From Rhodopirellula halodulae (GTDB lineage Bacteria > Planctomycetota > Planctomycetia > Pirellulales > Pirellulaceae), in contig NZ_JAJKFV010000009.1 in NCBI RefSeq assembly GCF_020966775.1, positions 124,001-188,000 on the forward strand: 64,000 bases of DNA. The letters are read 5' to 3'. The notes below the pieces were generated by a model. The model saw nothing but the letters and a program-made list of their open reading frames with translations. It made no database searches and was not told where the DNA came from. Position numbers and translations under genes: made by a program. Below, one piece after another: positions 18,302-27,703 of the stretch. Every line of letters starts with the position of its first letter. Within the stretch, counting starts at the first letter, position 1.

Positions 18302-18452
18302 CGAAGCTGTTTCCAGGGGAACGTTCGGCAAAAAACAGCAGATTTCCGGTGGGAATGGGCGCTGAATGAACACTTTCCTCCGTGTCCAATTTTCTAGCCG
18401 CAGTTATTCTATACGTATTGAACGCCGCCGCCCATCGAGACCCGTTTTGAGA

Positions 18453-21400
18453 ATGTTGACGTTGAATTCCCTGACTCTTTCCAACCTTCGTTCCAACTCG
18501 TTTTGCATCCATCGGAAACGCCTGTCACTTGGTCTCATCCTCGCTGGGATGCTGAGTGCCGGTTTGGCCGCCTCGTCGGTCTCAACGTCCCACGCCGACG
18601 AGCCCGCCACCCCGGCAGCCAGTGGCAAACCAGATCCGTTGGAGCCGCAGATTGCGGAAGCCTCCGACGAAGGCGAACAAGCCATGGGCGGGTTCAAGAT
18701 TCCGGATGGCTGGGAAATCCGTCTGTTTGCGGCCGAACCCGAGGTGGCCAACATTGTCGCGTTTGACGTTGACGCCAAAGGTCGCGTGTTTGTTGCCGAG
18801 TCGTATCGCCAAAATCGCGGGGTGACCGACAACCGCGGCCACGACGACGAATGGTTGCTCGCCGATTTGTCCGCGGAGACGGTCCAGGACCGGATCGATT
18901 ACCACAAACGATTGCTGGGCGAAGCCGCGATCACATACTCGCAGCACGACGATCGAATCCGTCGTTTGGTCGACAACGATGGCGATGGCGTCGCGGACGA
19001 ATCGGTTGTTTTGGCCAGCGGATTCAACGGGTTGGAAGAAGGCACCGGGGCCGGCGTTTGGGTCAACGGGAACGACGTTTACTACACCTGTATCCCCAAG
19101 CTTTGGAAACTGACCGACGCGAACGACGATGGGGTCGCGGAATCGAAACAAGTCCTCTCGGATGGCTACGGCGTGCGAGTCGCTTTTCGCGGCCATGACA
19201 TGCACGGGTTGATCCGAGGCTACGACGGACGTTTGTACTTTTCGATCGGCGACCGCGGTTATCACGTGACGACCGCCGAAGGCAAACTGCTGTCGAACCC
19301 CGCCGTCGGCGCCGTTTTCCGTTGCGAGCTGGATGGCAGCAATTTGGAAATTTACTGCGATGGTTTGCGGAACCCGCAGGAACTGGCGTTCAATGACGTC
19401 GGCGACTGGTTCTCCGTCGACAACAACTCGGACAGCGGTGACAAAGCTCGGCTGGTTCACTTGCTGGAAAAAGGCGACTCGGGATGGCGGATGCATTACC
19501 AGTACCTGCCCGATCGCGGTCCGTTCAATCGGCTGAAGATCTGGGAGCCGCATCACAACGAACAACCCGCTCACATTGTCCCACCGATCGTGAACTTCAC
19601 CGACGGTCCGTCCGGCTTGGCGTATTACCCAGGCACCGGATTCGGTGACGAGCTGAAGGATCAGTTTCTGATCTGCGACTTCCGCGGCGGGCCTTCCAAC
19701 AGCGGCATCCGCTCGTTCCAAGTCGCTGCGGATGGGGCGTTCTACAAAATGGTCGCCGATGACCAACCAATCTGGAATCTACTGGCGACCGATGTGGCGT
19801 TCACTCCCGGCGGCGAATTGCTGGTCAGCGATTGGGTCGATGGATGGGATGGGTTGGGCAAAGGACGTTTGTACCGGCTGTTTAGCCCGGAACACCACGA
19901 TTCTGATTTGGTCACGGAAGTGCGTGAGTTGCTCAGCGGCGACCTGGATTCCGTGTCCGCCGATGATTTGGCCAAGCAACTGACGCACGCGGATCGACGA
20001 GTCCGATTGAATGCTCAGTGGGAACTGGCCACACGAGGCGAATTGCAGCCATTGATCGATTTGGCGTCTTCTTCGGACGCTGATGTGCGTCACCGATTGC
20101 ATGGCGTTTGGGGATCGGAACACGCGGTTCGTGTCGATGGCGAAAAACGACCGGCGGTTTTGGCCGCAAACCGAAAGTGGTTGAGCGATTCCGACCCGTT
20201 CATCCGTGCCGCCGCCTGTGCACTCGCCGGTGACCAAAACGATTTCGAAGCGGTCTCGACCATGGTTGGTTTGCTGTCCGACGACAGCGACCGAGTCCAA
20301 TATTTCGCGACGATCGCCTTGTCCGAATTGCTGATGCAAAAGGAAGCGACGGCTGAATTGAAAGAACAAGCCACCTTCGCGACGCTGCTGAATCTGGCCA
20401 AGAATAAGAATGAGGATCCAGCCTTGCGTCACGCGTGCACGCTGTTTCTGCGTCGAGTCGGCGCCGAAAGCATGTTGGCTGGATTGGCGACTCACGATGA
20501 CCTGTCCGTGCGTCGCGCCGCGGTCGCCGCCCTGCGTGGTCAAGGCAGTGAAAAGATCACGGCTTTCTTGTCCGATGCCAATTCGTTGGTCTTGGCCGAA
20601 GCCGCTTTGGCGATTCACGATCGATCCATCCCAGCGGCAACCGATGAGCTGGCTGCGTTGATTTCGGTGGCTGATCTGCCGCTCAATTCCGATGCCTTGC
20701 TGCGTCGCGTTTTGACGGCGAACTATCGCATCGGCACTCCGGAATCAGCTGCGGCATTGGCGTCCTTTGCCGCGTCGGGGGAAAAGCCAACCTGGGCTCG
20801 CGTGGAAGCGATCGACATGTTGGCAAACTGGACTTCACCCGATCCCCGCGACCGAGTGACGAACCAATACCGACCGCTGGCCAAACGCCCCGAAGTGGTT
20901 GCTCGCGAGGCACTTGCAAAACACATCGAAGTGTTGATGCTGACCGATCAAACCGTTCGCGAAAAAGCGATCGATGTGGGGTCGAAGCTGGGGATCAAAA
21001 AAATCGCTCCTGAGCTGGTCACACGTTTGCAAGATTCGCAGTCGCGTCCAGCGTCACGAGCTTCGGCGTTGACGGCTCTGGCTCGATTGAATTCTGGCGA
21101 AGCGGTCAAGATCGCTCGTTCGATTGATTTGGACCAGCCGACTCAGTTGGTGACCGCCGCCTTGTCGGTGTTGGGTGAACACGACGGAGCCGCTTCGGTG
21201 GATCGGTTCATCGCCGCGACGGCCACGGAAAGCCAATTGGTGCGTGGCTTGGCTTGGGACTTGCTCGCCGAGATTGAATCGCCCGAAGCCGTCGCCCACA
21301 TCAACAAAGGCGTCAACGCTTACTTAGAGAATGATCTTCCCGCCGACGTGAAGTTGAACGTGGTGGAAGCCGCGGCGAAACGTTTGCCCAACGAATGGAA

Positions 21401-21929
21401 CGAAAAAATCGCGAACTACCGTGAGTCGCTGGCGTCGACAGAACCACTGGCGAAATGGATGGACTCGTTGCACGGTGGCGATCCCGACAAAGGGGCGAAG
21501 TTGTTCTTCGGCAAAACGGAACTGTCTTGCGTGCGTTGCCACCAAGTCGACCGAACGGGTGGAGAGGTCGGTCCTGTGCTAACGACCATTGGCAAAACTC
21601 GTGACCGCCGCACCTTGCTTGAGGCGATTGCTTTGCCGGACGCCAAAATCGCGGAAGGTTTTGAGACGGCCGTGATCGCGGATGAGGATGGGCAAGTCTT
21701 CACCGGGATTGTGGCCACCGAAACGGACGACGTGATCGAGTTGATTGCCGCTGATGGTTCGCGGGCGCGGATCGAAAAGGATTACATCATCGCACGGAAG
21801 AAAGGCAAATCGTCGATGCCAGCCGGTTTGACGGAACAAATGACAGCTCGGGAGTTACGAGATTTGGTCGCGTACTTGGCCAGTCTGCAAGTGGATCCAC
21901 GGGCTGGTGAAGAGGGCGGTCACGAGTGA
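18453..21929 (+). CDS. PVC-type heme-binding membrane-bound dehydrogenase-like protein
   Basis: A large secreted protein (1158 residues from this start). It has an N-terminal signal region (RLSLGLILAGMLSAGLAASS core) followed by about 420 residues of PVC 'membrane-bound dehydrogenase' beta-propeller type. Segments include GWEIRLFAAEPEVANI, AFDVDAKGRVFVAES, DGLRNPQELAFNDVGDWFSVDNNSD- and SDWVDGWDG. A HEAT-like repeat region spans about 470-1000 (repeated RRAAVAALRG-, RHACTLFLRR-type helices). The C-terminal ~130 residues are a monoheme cytochrome c-like domain with CVRCH and the EVGPVL-TIG-TRDR continuation. In planctomycetes and relatives such proteins are thought to oxidise sugars or alcohols in the periplasm, but the substrate is unknown. 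An ATG at 18366 in the same frame is possible; the start used places the signal peptide nearer the N-terminus. Confidence 0.9.
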   Translation: MLTLNSLTLSNLRSNSFCIHRKRLSLGLILAGMLSAGLAASSVSTSHADEPATPAASGKPDPLEPQIAEASDEGEQAMGGFKIPDGWEIRLFAAEPEVANIVAFDVDAKGRVFVAESYRQNRGVTDNRGHDDEWLLADLSAETVQDRIDYHKRLLGEAAITYSQHDDRIRRLVDNDGDGVADESVVLASGFNGLEEGTGAGVWVNGNDVYYTCIPKLWKLTDANDDGVAESKQVLSDGYGVRVAFRGHDMHGLIRGYDGRLYFSIGDRGYHVTTAEGKLLSNPAVGAVFRCELDGSNLEIYCDGLRNPQELAFNDVGDWFSVDNNSDSGDKARLVHLLEKGDSGWRMHYQYLPDRGPFNRLKIWEPHHNEQPAHIVPPIVNFTDGPSGLAYYPGTGFGDELKDQFLICDFRGGPSNSGIRSFQVAADGAFYKMVADDQPIWNLLATDVAFTPGGELLVSDWVDGWDGLGKGRLYRLFSPEHHDSDLVTEVRELLSGDLDSVSADDLAKQLTHADRRVRLNAQWELATRGELQPLIDLASSSDADVRHRLHGVWGSEHAVRVDGEKRPAVLAANRKWLSDSDPFIRAAACALAGDQNDFEAVSTMVGLLSDDSDRVQYFATIALSELLMQKEATAELKEQATFATLLNLAKNKNEDPALRHACTLFLRRVGAESMLAGLATHDDLSVRRAAVAALRGQGSEKITAFLSDANSLVLAEAALAIHDRSIPAATDELAALISVADLPLNSDALLRRVLTANYRIGTPESAAALASFAASGEKPTWARVEAIDMLANWTSPDPRDRVTNQYRPLAKRPEVVAREALAKHIEVLMLTDQTVREKAIDVGSKLGIKKIAPELVTRLQDSQSRPASRASALTALARLNSGEAVKIARSIDLDQPTQLVTAALSVLGEHDGAASVDRFIAATATESQLVRGLAWDLLAEIESPEAVAHINKGVNAYLENDLPADVKLNVVEAAAKRLPNEWNEKIANYRESLASTEPLAKWMDSLHGGDPDKGAKLFFGKTELSCVRCHQVDRTGGEVGPVLTTIGKTRDRRTLLEAIALPDAKIAEGFETAVIADEDGQVFTGIVATETDDVIELIAADGSRARIEKDYIIARKKGKSSMPAGLTEQMTARELRDLVAYLASLQVDPRAGEEGGHE

Positions 21930-21939
21930 GTGTTCCCGC

Positions 21940-22350
21940 ATGAGCGTTGTCACGACCCTGAATTTCGGCGGCCGCACGGAAGAGGCCGTGCAGCACTATC
22001 GAGCGGTGCTCGATGCCGAGGTTGTGATGCTGATGCGATTTCGTGAATGCCCGAACCCGTCGATGATCCCCGCGGGCTGTGAAGAGAAAATCTTTCACGC
22101 CACGTTTCGGATCGATGGCACGGATCTGATGGCCAGCGACGTCGGATGCGATGATCCTGACCAAGGGTCGCATTTCGACGGCTTTGCATTCGCGATTCGA
22201 GCGACGTCGGTCCAAGACGCGGAACAAAAATTCGCAGGGTTGGCTAGCGGCGGCGAGGTGTTGATGCCGCTGGAGGAAACGTTTTTCACACGACGTTACG
22301 GAATGGTCCAAGACCGTTTCGGCGTGAAATGGAAAGTCACCGTCGAGTGA
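21940..22350 (+). CDS. VOC-family (PhnB/glyoxalase-like) protein
   Basis: A 136-residue protein of the PhnB / 3-demethylubiquinone-type branch of the vicinal oxygen chelate superfamily. It begins with the typical TTLNFGGRTEEAVQHYRAVL motif, continues with an IFHATFRIDGTDLMASD strand pair, and ends with the RYGMVQDRFGVKWKV segment. The family builds paired beta-alpha-beta-beta-beta modules that often bind metal or small molecules. The biological substrate is unknown and many members lack a proven activity. I used the ATG at 21940; an in-frame GTG at 21907 overlaps the end of the upstream gene. It starts 10 bp after the heme protein gene and may be read from the same transcript. Confidence 0.88.
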   Translation: MSVVTTLNFGGRTEEAVQHYRAVLDAEVVMLMRFRECPNPSMIPAGCEEKIFHATFRIDGTDLMASDVGCDDPDQGSHFDGFAFAIRATSVQDAEQKFAGLASGGEVLMPLEETFFTRRYGMVQDRFGVKWKVTVE

Positions 22351-22403
22351 CCTCTTTGCGATTTGTTTTTGTTGCCAAAGTCGCAATTTGCGAATGCACT
22401 TCC

Positions 22404-22648
22404 TAGCCGAAGAGCCTTAGCTCAGGTTGTTGCGTGGGAACCGCGGGGAACGCCGGTCGGCTAATACGAACGCACCGATGCGATGTCTTTTCGCAAGAAC
22501 TAACATGGTTGCAACGCAAAGCCGCGAAGACGCAAGGCCGCGGAGCTCTTGACATCGCCAAGCAGCTTTCAATTTCGTTGGACTTCCTAGCCGAAGAGCG
22601 TTAGCTCCGGTTGTCGCGTGAAAACCGCGGGGAACGCCGGTCGGCTGT
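22404..22648. repeat. Two family-A hairpin repeats with CGCAAAG-type spacer
   Basis: This 398-bp gap (22351-22748) holds two further copies of the 60-bp hairpin, at 22404-22463 and 22589-22648, in the same orientation as the array at 17 kb. Between them is a degenerate version of the composite tail (CGATGTCTTTTCGCAAGAAC, then GCAACGCAAAGCCGCG). The right arms read CGGGGAACGCCGGTCGGCT, a shared variant that breaks pairing at several positions, so these two copies look like a sub-family. The remainder of the gap shows nothing codable. Confidence 0.88.
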
Positions 22649-22748
22649 TTGGTTGGTTTGGGTTGGGGAAACCAACGAGAAGGTGCGCTCGCCAGGTGGA
22701 CCTGGACTACGTTGGGGTTGCAATAAAACCATGTGGGACTTGGATACT

Positions 22749-24014
22749 TCAACCCGATGGCAGACGCTGCAGTGCGTCTTCGCGATCCGTCAGTTTTCCG
22801 TCGAGTTGATCGTCGCGGATGGATTGCAGGATGGCTTTGAACTCGGGCCCCGGTCGCAGGCCGCTCGCGATCAGATCCGCTCCGGTGACCAACGGCGCCG
22901 GGTTCAGCACATCCGGATCACCCGACAGAGCCTTGGCCGCTCGCACAACGCCGCGTGATTTTGGTGCCAAAGCCCGAGCGGTCGCGACAATGGTCTCTGC
23001 GTCATCGTCGATCAAGATCGGTTGCAACCGCGACCACGGCAGACTGTCGCACTCCGTGATCATTTGCGCGTGGGTCAGGGCGGCTTCGATGGCACGGCGT
23101 TCCGCGACCGACAATTTCCAATCATTGAACAGCAACCGCAGACAATGAACGGAGTCGTCCGTCAAATGGAACAACGCGATTGCCATCGCGACTTCGAAAC
23201 TGCGGTGCTTGGTTTGCTGGACGGCGCGCGCGTATTCCGTCCAATTCATCGTTTGCAATTGAGGCCAGATGTGCGAGGACAATCCGGTATCGACCAAGGT
23301 CTCCAGTCCAAAGTCGCTGTTGGGTGCCATCATCACGCGACGCATTTCGGCCCCAATCCGTTCCCCGCTGACAACCGAGATTTCGTCGGCGTACTTTTCG
23401 ATCGCCACGAATGTTTTGCGTTCGATTGCGAAACCCAGCGTGGTGGCGAATCGGACCGCTCGCAACATTCGCAGTTTGTCTTCGTCAAAACGAGTCGCGG
23501 CTTTGCCGATCGTCCGCAGTTGTTGTTTTTTGAGATCCTCCGTTCCGCCCACGTAGTCCACGACTTCGCGTTTCGACAGATCATAGAACATGCCGTTGAT
23601 CGTGAAATCGCGACGCAACGCATCCGCCTCGGCGTCGCCGTAGGTGATGTGATCGGGCCGTCGGCCGTCCGAATAAGTCCCATCGGCGCGGAAGGTCGCG
23701 ACCTCCGTCGGCAGCAACTTGGTGGCGGCCGATTCCGATGCTGGATCGCGTTGGCTCCTTGGCGGCAACACCCCGATCACGCCAAAAGATTCTCCGAAGG
23801 CCAACGTGTTGCGTTTGCCAAACACTTCGCGAACGGATTCGGGCGTGGCATCGGTGGCGACGTCGAAGTCTTTGGGTTTACGCCCCAGCAAGGCGTCTCG
23901 CACGCACCCGCCAGCCAGCACGGCGACAAATCCGGCGCGGTTCAGTTCTTGGATGATCCGGACCGCTTCCGCAGCTTCGGGGGAGTCAAGAATCTCGAGC
24001 GGGAAGTCTGGCAT
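22749..24014 (-). CDS. CCA-adding / poly(A) polymerase family nucleotidyltransferase
   Basis: A 421-residue class II nucleotidyltransferase of the tRNA CCA-adding / poly(A) polymerase family. The head contains the family pattern VLAGGCVRDALLGRKPKDFDVATDA, with the GG and the catalytic DxD. Next come the EALRRDFTING-type segment (DALRRDFTINGMFYD) and DYVGGTEDLKKQQLRTIG, then the neck signature DKLRMLRAVRFATTLGF and IGAEMRR. I chose the ATG at 24014 (MPDFPLEIL) because the homologous region begins there; the frame is open another 109 codons upstream but would overlap the divergent gene. CCA addition, poly(A) addition or separate A- and CC-adding activity cannot be told apart from motifs alone. 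Confidence 0.92.
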   Translation of the reverse strand: MPDFPLEILDSPEAAEAVRIIQELNRAGFVAVLAGGCVRDALLGRKPKDFDVATDATPESVREVFGKRNTLAFGESFGVIGVLPPRSQRDPASESAATKLLPTEVATFRADGTYSDGRRPDHITYGDAEADALRRDFTINGMFYDLSKREVVDYVGGTEDLKKQQLRTIGKAATRFDEDKLRMLRAVRFATTLGFAIERKTFVAIEKYADEISVVSGERIGAEMRRVMMAPNSDFGLETLVDTGLSSHIWPQLQTMNWTEYARAVQQTKHRSFEVAMAIALFHLTDDSVHCLRLLFNDWKLSVAERRAIEAALTHAQMITECDSLPWSRLQPILIDDDAETIVATARALAPKSRGVVRAAKALSGDPDVLNPAPLVTGADLIASGLRPGPEFKAILQSIRDDQLDGKLTDREDALQRLPSG

Positions 24015-24232
24015 CAAACGTTTGTGATTCGAAAGTAGTAACGAGCGAAAACTGGCGTGGAGATTGCCGAGGCACGTACGGACGCGCCGGCGGCGTCTCG
24101 AAAACGGCGAAAAGTCGCTAACATAACGCATGGAAGGCTGGATCAAGGCCGCCTTCTGATCGTCGTTGGCCTCGTTGGGGCGTTGGCCCCGTTTGGTCGT
24201 TGAGCTCATTTGTTCGTTCGCGAGAAAATCCG

Positions 24233-24667
24233 TTGTCCGCTGAGTCTGCCCCATCCGATCCTTTCTATCCCGACGCCGAATTGTTGGCGTTTCTGGATGA
24301 GCAATTGGAACCGGCACGTTCCTCGCTGATCGAGCAGGCACTACGGGAAGACGAAACGTTGCGGCAGCGGCTGGTTCGGTTGCGCGGCGAAGACGTGGCT
24401 GGATTGCATACGATCGGTGCGATTTGGCGACGTCAGCAACTGTCCTGTCCGGACCGATCCGTCTTGCAGGCGTACGTTTCGAACCAGTTGGACCCGGACA
24501 TGGCGGATTACGTCCTGTTCCATTTGACGGAAATTGGATGCCGCGTCTGCCGGGCGAATTTCGACGACCTGAACCAGCAATTGGCTCGTGATCGCTCGGC
24601 CGAGACCGCGTCGCGGCGGCGACGAATGTTCCAAACCAGTGCCGGGCATCTGCGTCGCCACGATTGA
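24233..24667 (+). CDS. Small anti-sigma/zinc-finger-like protein
   Basis: About 144 residues from a TTG at 24233; another TTG at 24200 is possible and no ATG precedes the conserved part. The N-terminal half (YPDAELLAFLDEQLEPAR) and the later CPDRSVLQAYVSNQLDP-segment, with an HLTEIGCRVCRANFDDL end, resemble the zinc-binding anti-sigma pattern (Cys ... HxxxCxxC-like), here as two related halves. This suggests a soluble, sigma-factor- or protein-binding regulator without a membrane helix. That is inference; no sigma-factor gene is nearby. It is divergent from the nucleotidyltransferase, with about 220 bp between the starts. Confidence 0.7.
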   Translation: MSAESAPSDPFYPDAELLAFLDEQLEPARSSLIEQALREDETLRQRLVRLRGEDVAGLHTIGAIWRRQQLSCPDRSVLQAYVSNQLDPDMADYVLFHLTEIGCRVCRANFDDLNQQLARDRSAETASRRRRMFQTSAGHLRRHD

Positions 24668-24877
24668 GTCCGCTCTGACATCAATTTGTGAGGTATGTTC
24701 CATCATCCAAACGACAACGCTTCGGCGGTTGGTGATGGGCCGGAAAGAGTGCAAAAAACGAGTGTTTTTGCAGGTGGAAGAGGTCTTGACTGATTGACCG
24801 ATCTCTATGTGCCAAATACGCTTTGCGGCCAAACGTTCTTTTGATTTCCGAACCCCACACAGGGATTGACAGCGACG

Positions 24878-27541
24878 ATGGCAAAAAAAGACAAGATGGT
24901 TTACTACTTCGGTAAAACGAAGACCGAAGGAAAAGGCGGAAGCAAAGCCATCCTGGGCGGCAAAGGCCTGAACCTGGCCGAAATGACTTCCATCGGATTG
25001 CCTGTCCCTCCCGGGTTCACGATCAGCACCGAAGTCTGCGACGGTTACTACAAAGCCGGCAAGAAGTTGCCCAAGGGCTTGATGGATGAAGTCCAAGAAG
25101 CTGTTGCGATCTTGGAAAAAGAATTGGGCAAGACGTTCGGCGACAACGAAAACCCATTGCTCGTCAGCGTTCGCTCCGGTGCCGCCGTCTCAATGCCCGG
25201 GATGATGAACACCATTTTGAACTTGGGCCTGAACGACGAAGCCACCGAAGGTTTGGCCAAGGCAACCAAGAACGAGCGTTTCGCATACGACGCTTACCGC
25301 CGCCTGATCAACATGTACGGCGACGTGGTCATGGGACTGCACCACGAGCAGTTCGAAGCTGCTTTTGACAAAGTCAAGAAAAAGTACAAGGTCACCGAAG
25401 ACACCGAAGTGCCCGCCGAAGGTCTTCGCGAATTGTGTGACGCTTACAAAGATGTCTACAAAAAGGGAACCGGCGAAGACTTCCCTCAAGACCCGATCAA
25501 GCAATTGCAATTGGCAATTGAAGCTGTGTTCGGATCGTGGAACGCCGACCGTGCGATCAGCTATCGCCGCATCGAAGCCGCCAAGGGCAACACCGAGATC
25601 AACAACCTGATCGGTACCGCCGTCAACGTCCAAGCCATGGTCTATGGCAATATGGGCGACGATTCCGGAACGGGCGTTGGTTTTACCCGCGACCCCAACA
25701 CCGGACAAAACAAATTCTACGGCGAGTTCCTGATCAACGCTCAGGGCGAAGACGTGGTGGCCGGTATCCGCACGCCACAACCTGTGGCGCAGATGTCCAA
25801 GTGGGACAAAGCAGCTCACAAAGAGTTGATGGAAATCAAGAAGAAGCTGGAAGACCACTACACCGACATGCAGGACATCGAGTTCACGATTGAGCGTGGC
25901 AAGTTGTTCATGCTGCAAACTCGGACTGGTAAGCGAAACGGCATCGCAGCCGTGAAGATCGCTTGCGACATGGTCAAAGAAGGTTTGATCACCGAAAAAG
26001 AAGCTGTGCTTCGCGTCCCCGCTTCGGACTTGACCCACTGCTTGTTGCCATCTTTCAAGCCAACCGCTCGAAACGCTGCGGACGTGCTGTGCCGCGGATT
26101 GAACGCATCGCCAGGTGCCGCTGTTGGTAAGTTGGCCTTCACCGCCACCGAAGCTCGCGAGCGTTTCGAAGCCGGTGAAAACGTGATCCTCGTTCGTCGC
26201 GAAACCAGCCCCGAAGACGTCGAAGGCATGTCGGCCGCTGTTGGTATCTTGACCAGCACCGGTGGTGCGACCAGCCACGCCGCTGTGGTGGCTCGTGGTT
26301 GGGGCAAGTGCTGCGTGGCAGGTGCCGGCGAGATCGAAATCAACGAACGGTCGAAGACGATCACCGTTGCCGGTCGCAAGTTCACCGCCAAAGACACCAT
26401 CAGCTTGGACGGCACGACCGGCGAAGTGATGGCCGGTGAAGTCGAAACTCAAGAGCCAAAGCTGTCGGGCGATTTCGCGAAATTGATGAAGTGGGCCGAC
26501 CAGTACCGTCGTTTGGCCATCCGCACCAACGCGGATTCGCCTGCCGACAGCAAGCGTGCCCGTGACTTCGGTGCCGAAGGCATCGGATTGTGCCGTACCG
26601 AGCACATGTTCTTCGAAGCCGATCGCATCATCCACATGCGTGCAATGATCTTGGCCGAAGAAGAAGATGCACGTCGGGCGGCTCTGAAGAAGTTGCTGCC
26701 ATTCCAACGCAAAGACTTCGAAGGCATCTTCAAAGCGATGAAGGGATGCCCCGTCACCGTGCGTTTGCTGGATCCACCACTTCACGAATTCTTGCCACAC
26801 GACACCTCGTCGCAAAAGCAAATGGCGGAAGAGTTGGGAGTCAAACCAGCCGAGATCAAGAAGCGTGCGTCGGCTCTGCACGAGTCCAACCCAATGCTGG
26901 GTCACCGCGGTTGCCGCTTGAGCGTTACCTATCCAGAAATCCTGGAAATGCAAGTTCAAGCCATCGTGGAAGCCGCGATCAACTGTGCCAAGAAAAAGAT
27001 CGACGCACAGCCTGAGATCATGATCCCATTGGTTGGTACAGCTGTTGAGCTTCAAATCCTTCGCGAGAAGGTCGAAGCAACGATCGAAGCGACCAAGACC
27101 GCGAAGAAGTTCGACGGCAAGTTGAACATCTTGATCGGTACCATGATTGAGATCCCACGTGCTTGTTTGACCGCAAACGAAGTCGCCGAGTACGCGGACT
27201 TCTTCAGCTTCGGCACGAACGACTTGACGCAAATGACGTTCGGTTACTCTCGCGATGACGTCGGCGGATTCCTGCCGGACTACATCGAGAACAAGATCGT
27301 TCCCGTCGACCCCTTCCAATCGCTCGACACCACCGGTGTGGGACAATTGGTCGACATGGGCGTCACCAAAGGCCGCAGCGTGAAGAACAAGCTGAAGGTT
27401 GGTATCTGTGGTGAGCACGGTGGCGACCCTGCCTCGATCGCTTTCTGCGACCAGGTTGGTTTGGACTACGTATCATGCAGCCCATTCCGCGTGCCAATCG
27501 CTCGCTTGGCTGCTGCTCAAGCCGCTTTGAAGTCCGCTTGA
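24878..27541 (+). CDS. ppdK: Pyruvate, phosphate dikinase
   Basis: An 887-residue PPDK that interconverts pyruvate, ATP and phosphate with PEP, AMP and pyrophosphate. The N-terminal ATP-grasp domain begins at VYYFGKTKTEG--GGKGLNLAEM and includes SVRSGAAVSMPGMM-T. The central phosphohistidine domain has TSTGGATSHAAVVARGWG with the catalytic His. The C-terminal PEP/pyruvate TIM barrel carries FSFGTNDLTQMTFGYSRDD and the GICGEHGGDPASI motif with the catalytic Cys-Gly. Length and motifs are full, so it should be active. I used the ATG at 24878, preceded by AGGGA at a fair distance; an in-frame TTG at 24866 is less likely. Lys/Glu-rich codon use and strong AAG/GAA preference suggest high expression. 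A strong terminator follows at 27577. Confidence 0.97.
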   Translation: MAKKDKMVYYFGKTKTEGKGGSKAILGGKGLNLAEMTSIGLPVPPGFTISTEVCDGYYKAGKKLPKGLMDEVQEAVAILEKELGKTFGDNENPLLVSVRSGAAVSMPGMMNTILNLGLNDEATEGLAKATKNERFAYDAYRRLINMYGDVVMGLHHEQFEAAFDKVKKKYKVTEDTEVPAEGLRELCDAYKDVYKKGTGEDFPQDPIKQLQLAIEAVFGSWNADRAISYRRIEAAKGNTEINNLIGTAVNVQAMVYGNMGDDSGTGVGFTRDPNTGQNKFYGEFLINAQGEDVVAGIRTPQPVAQMSKWDKAAHKELMEIKKKLEDHYTDMQDIEFTIERGKLFMLQTRTGKRNGIAAVKIACDMVKEGLITEKEAVLRVPASDLTHCLLPSFKPTARNAADVLCRGLNASPGAAVGKLAFTATEARERFEAGENVILVRRETSPEDVEGMSAAVGILTSTGGATSHAAVVARGWGKCCVAGAGEIEINERSKTITVAGRKFTAKDTISLDGTTGEVMAGEVETQEPKLSGDFAKLMKWADQYRRLAIRTNADSPADSKRARDFGAEGIGLCRTEHMFFEADRIIHMRAMILAEEEDARRAALKKLLPFQRKDFEGIFKAMKGCPVTVRLLDPPLHEFLPHDTSSQKQMAEELGVKPAEIKKRASALHESNPMLGHRGCRLSVTYPEILEMQVQAIVEAAINCAKKKIDAQPEIMIPLVGTAVELQILREKVEATIEATKTAKKFDGKLNILIGTMIEIPRACLTANEVAEYADFFSFGTNDLTQMTFGYSRDDVGGFLPDYIENKIVPVDPFQSLDTTGVGQLVDMGVTKGRSVKNKLKVGICGEHGGDPASIAFCDQVGLDYVSCSPFRVPIARLAAAQAALKSA

Positions 27542-27576
27542 GTCAAGCGTTGATTTCACCGCGATGAAATACATAA

Positions 27577-27616
27577 CGGTCGCGGGTGAGGGATTCCTCG
27601 CCCGCGACCGTTTTTT
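27577..27616 (+). terminator. Rho-independent terminator after ppdK
   Basis: A 14-bp GC-rich stem (CGGTCGCGGGTGAG paired with CTCGCCCGCGACCG, one T-G wobble) with a 6-nt loop, followed by TTTTTT. It lies 36 bp after the ppdK stop. Confidence 0.93.
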
Positions 27617-27703
27617 GTTTTGTGGGTTGATGATCGCGGCCGAGTGAAGCCCCGGTCGCAACCCGATCACTACAATGACGGTTTTCACACTGATTGAGAT
27701 CTG

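Noticed and set aside
24751-24773. Terminator between the 24233 gene and ppdK (TGCAAAAA / TTTTTGCA)
   Set aside because: The stem is AT-rich and short, and the T-run is within the stem; it may be a weak structure but does not meet a terminator standard.
25190-27418. 742-codon open frame antisense to ppdK
   Set aside because: The sense strand encodes an intact PPDK with every motif; the antisense translation shows no domain.
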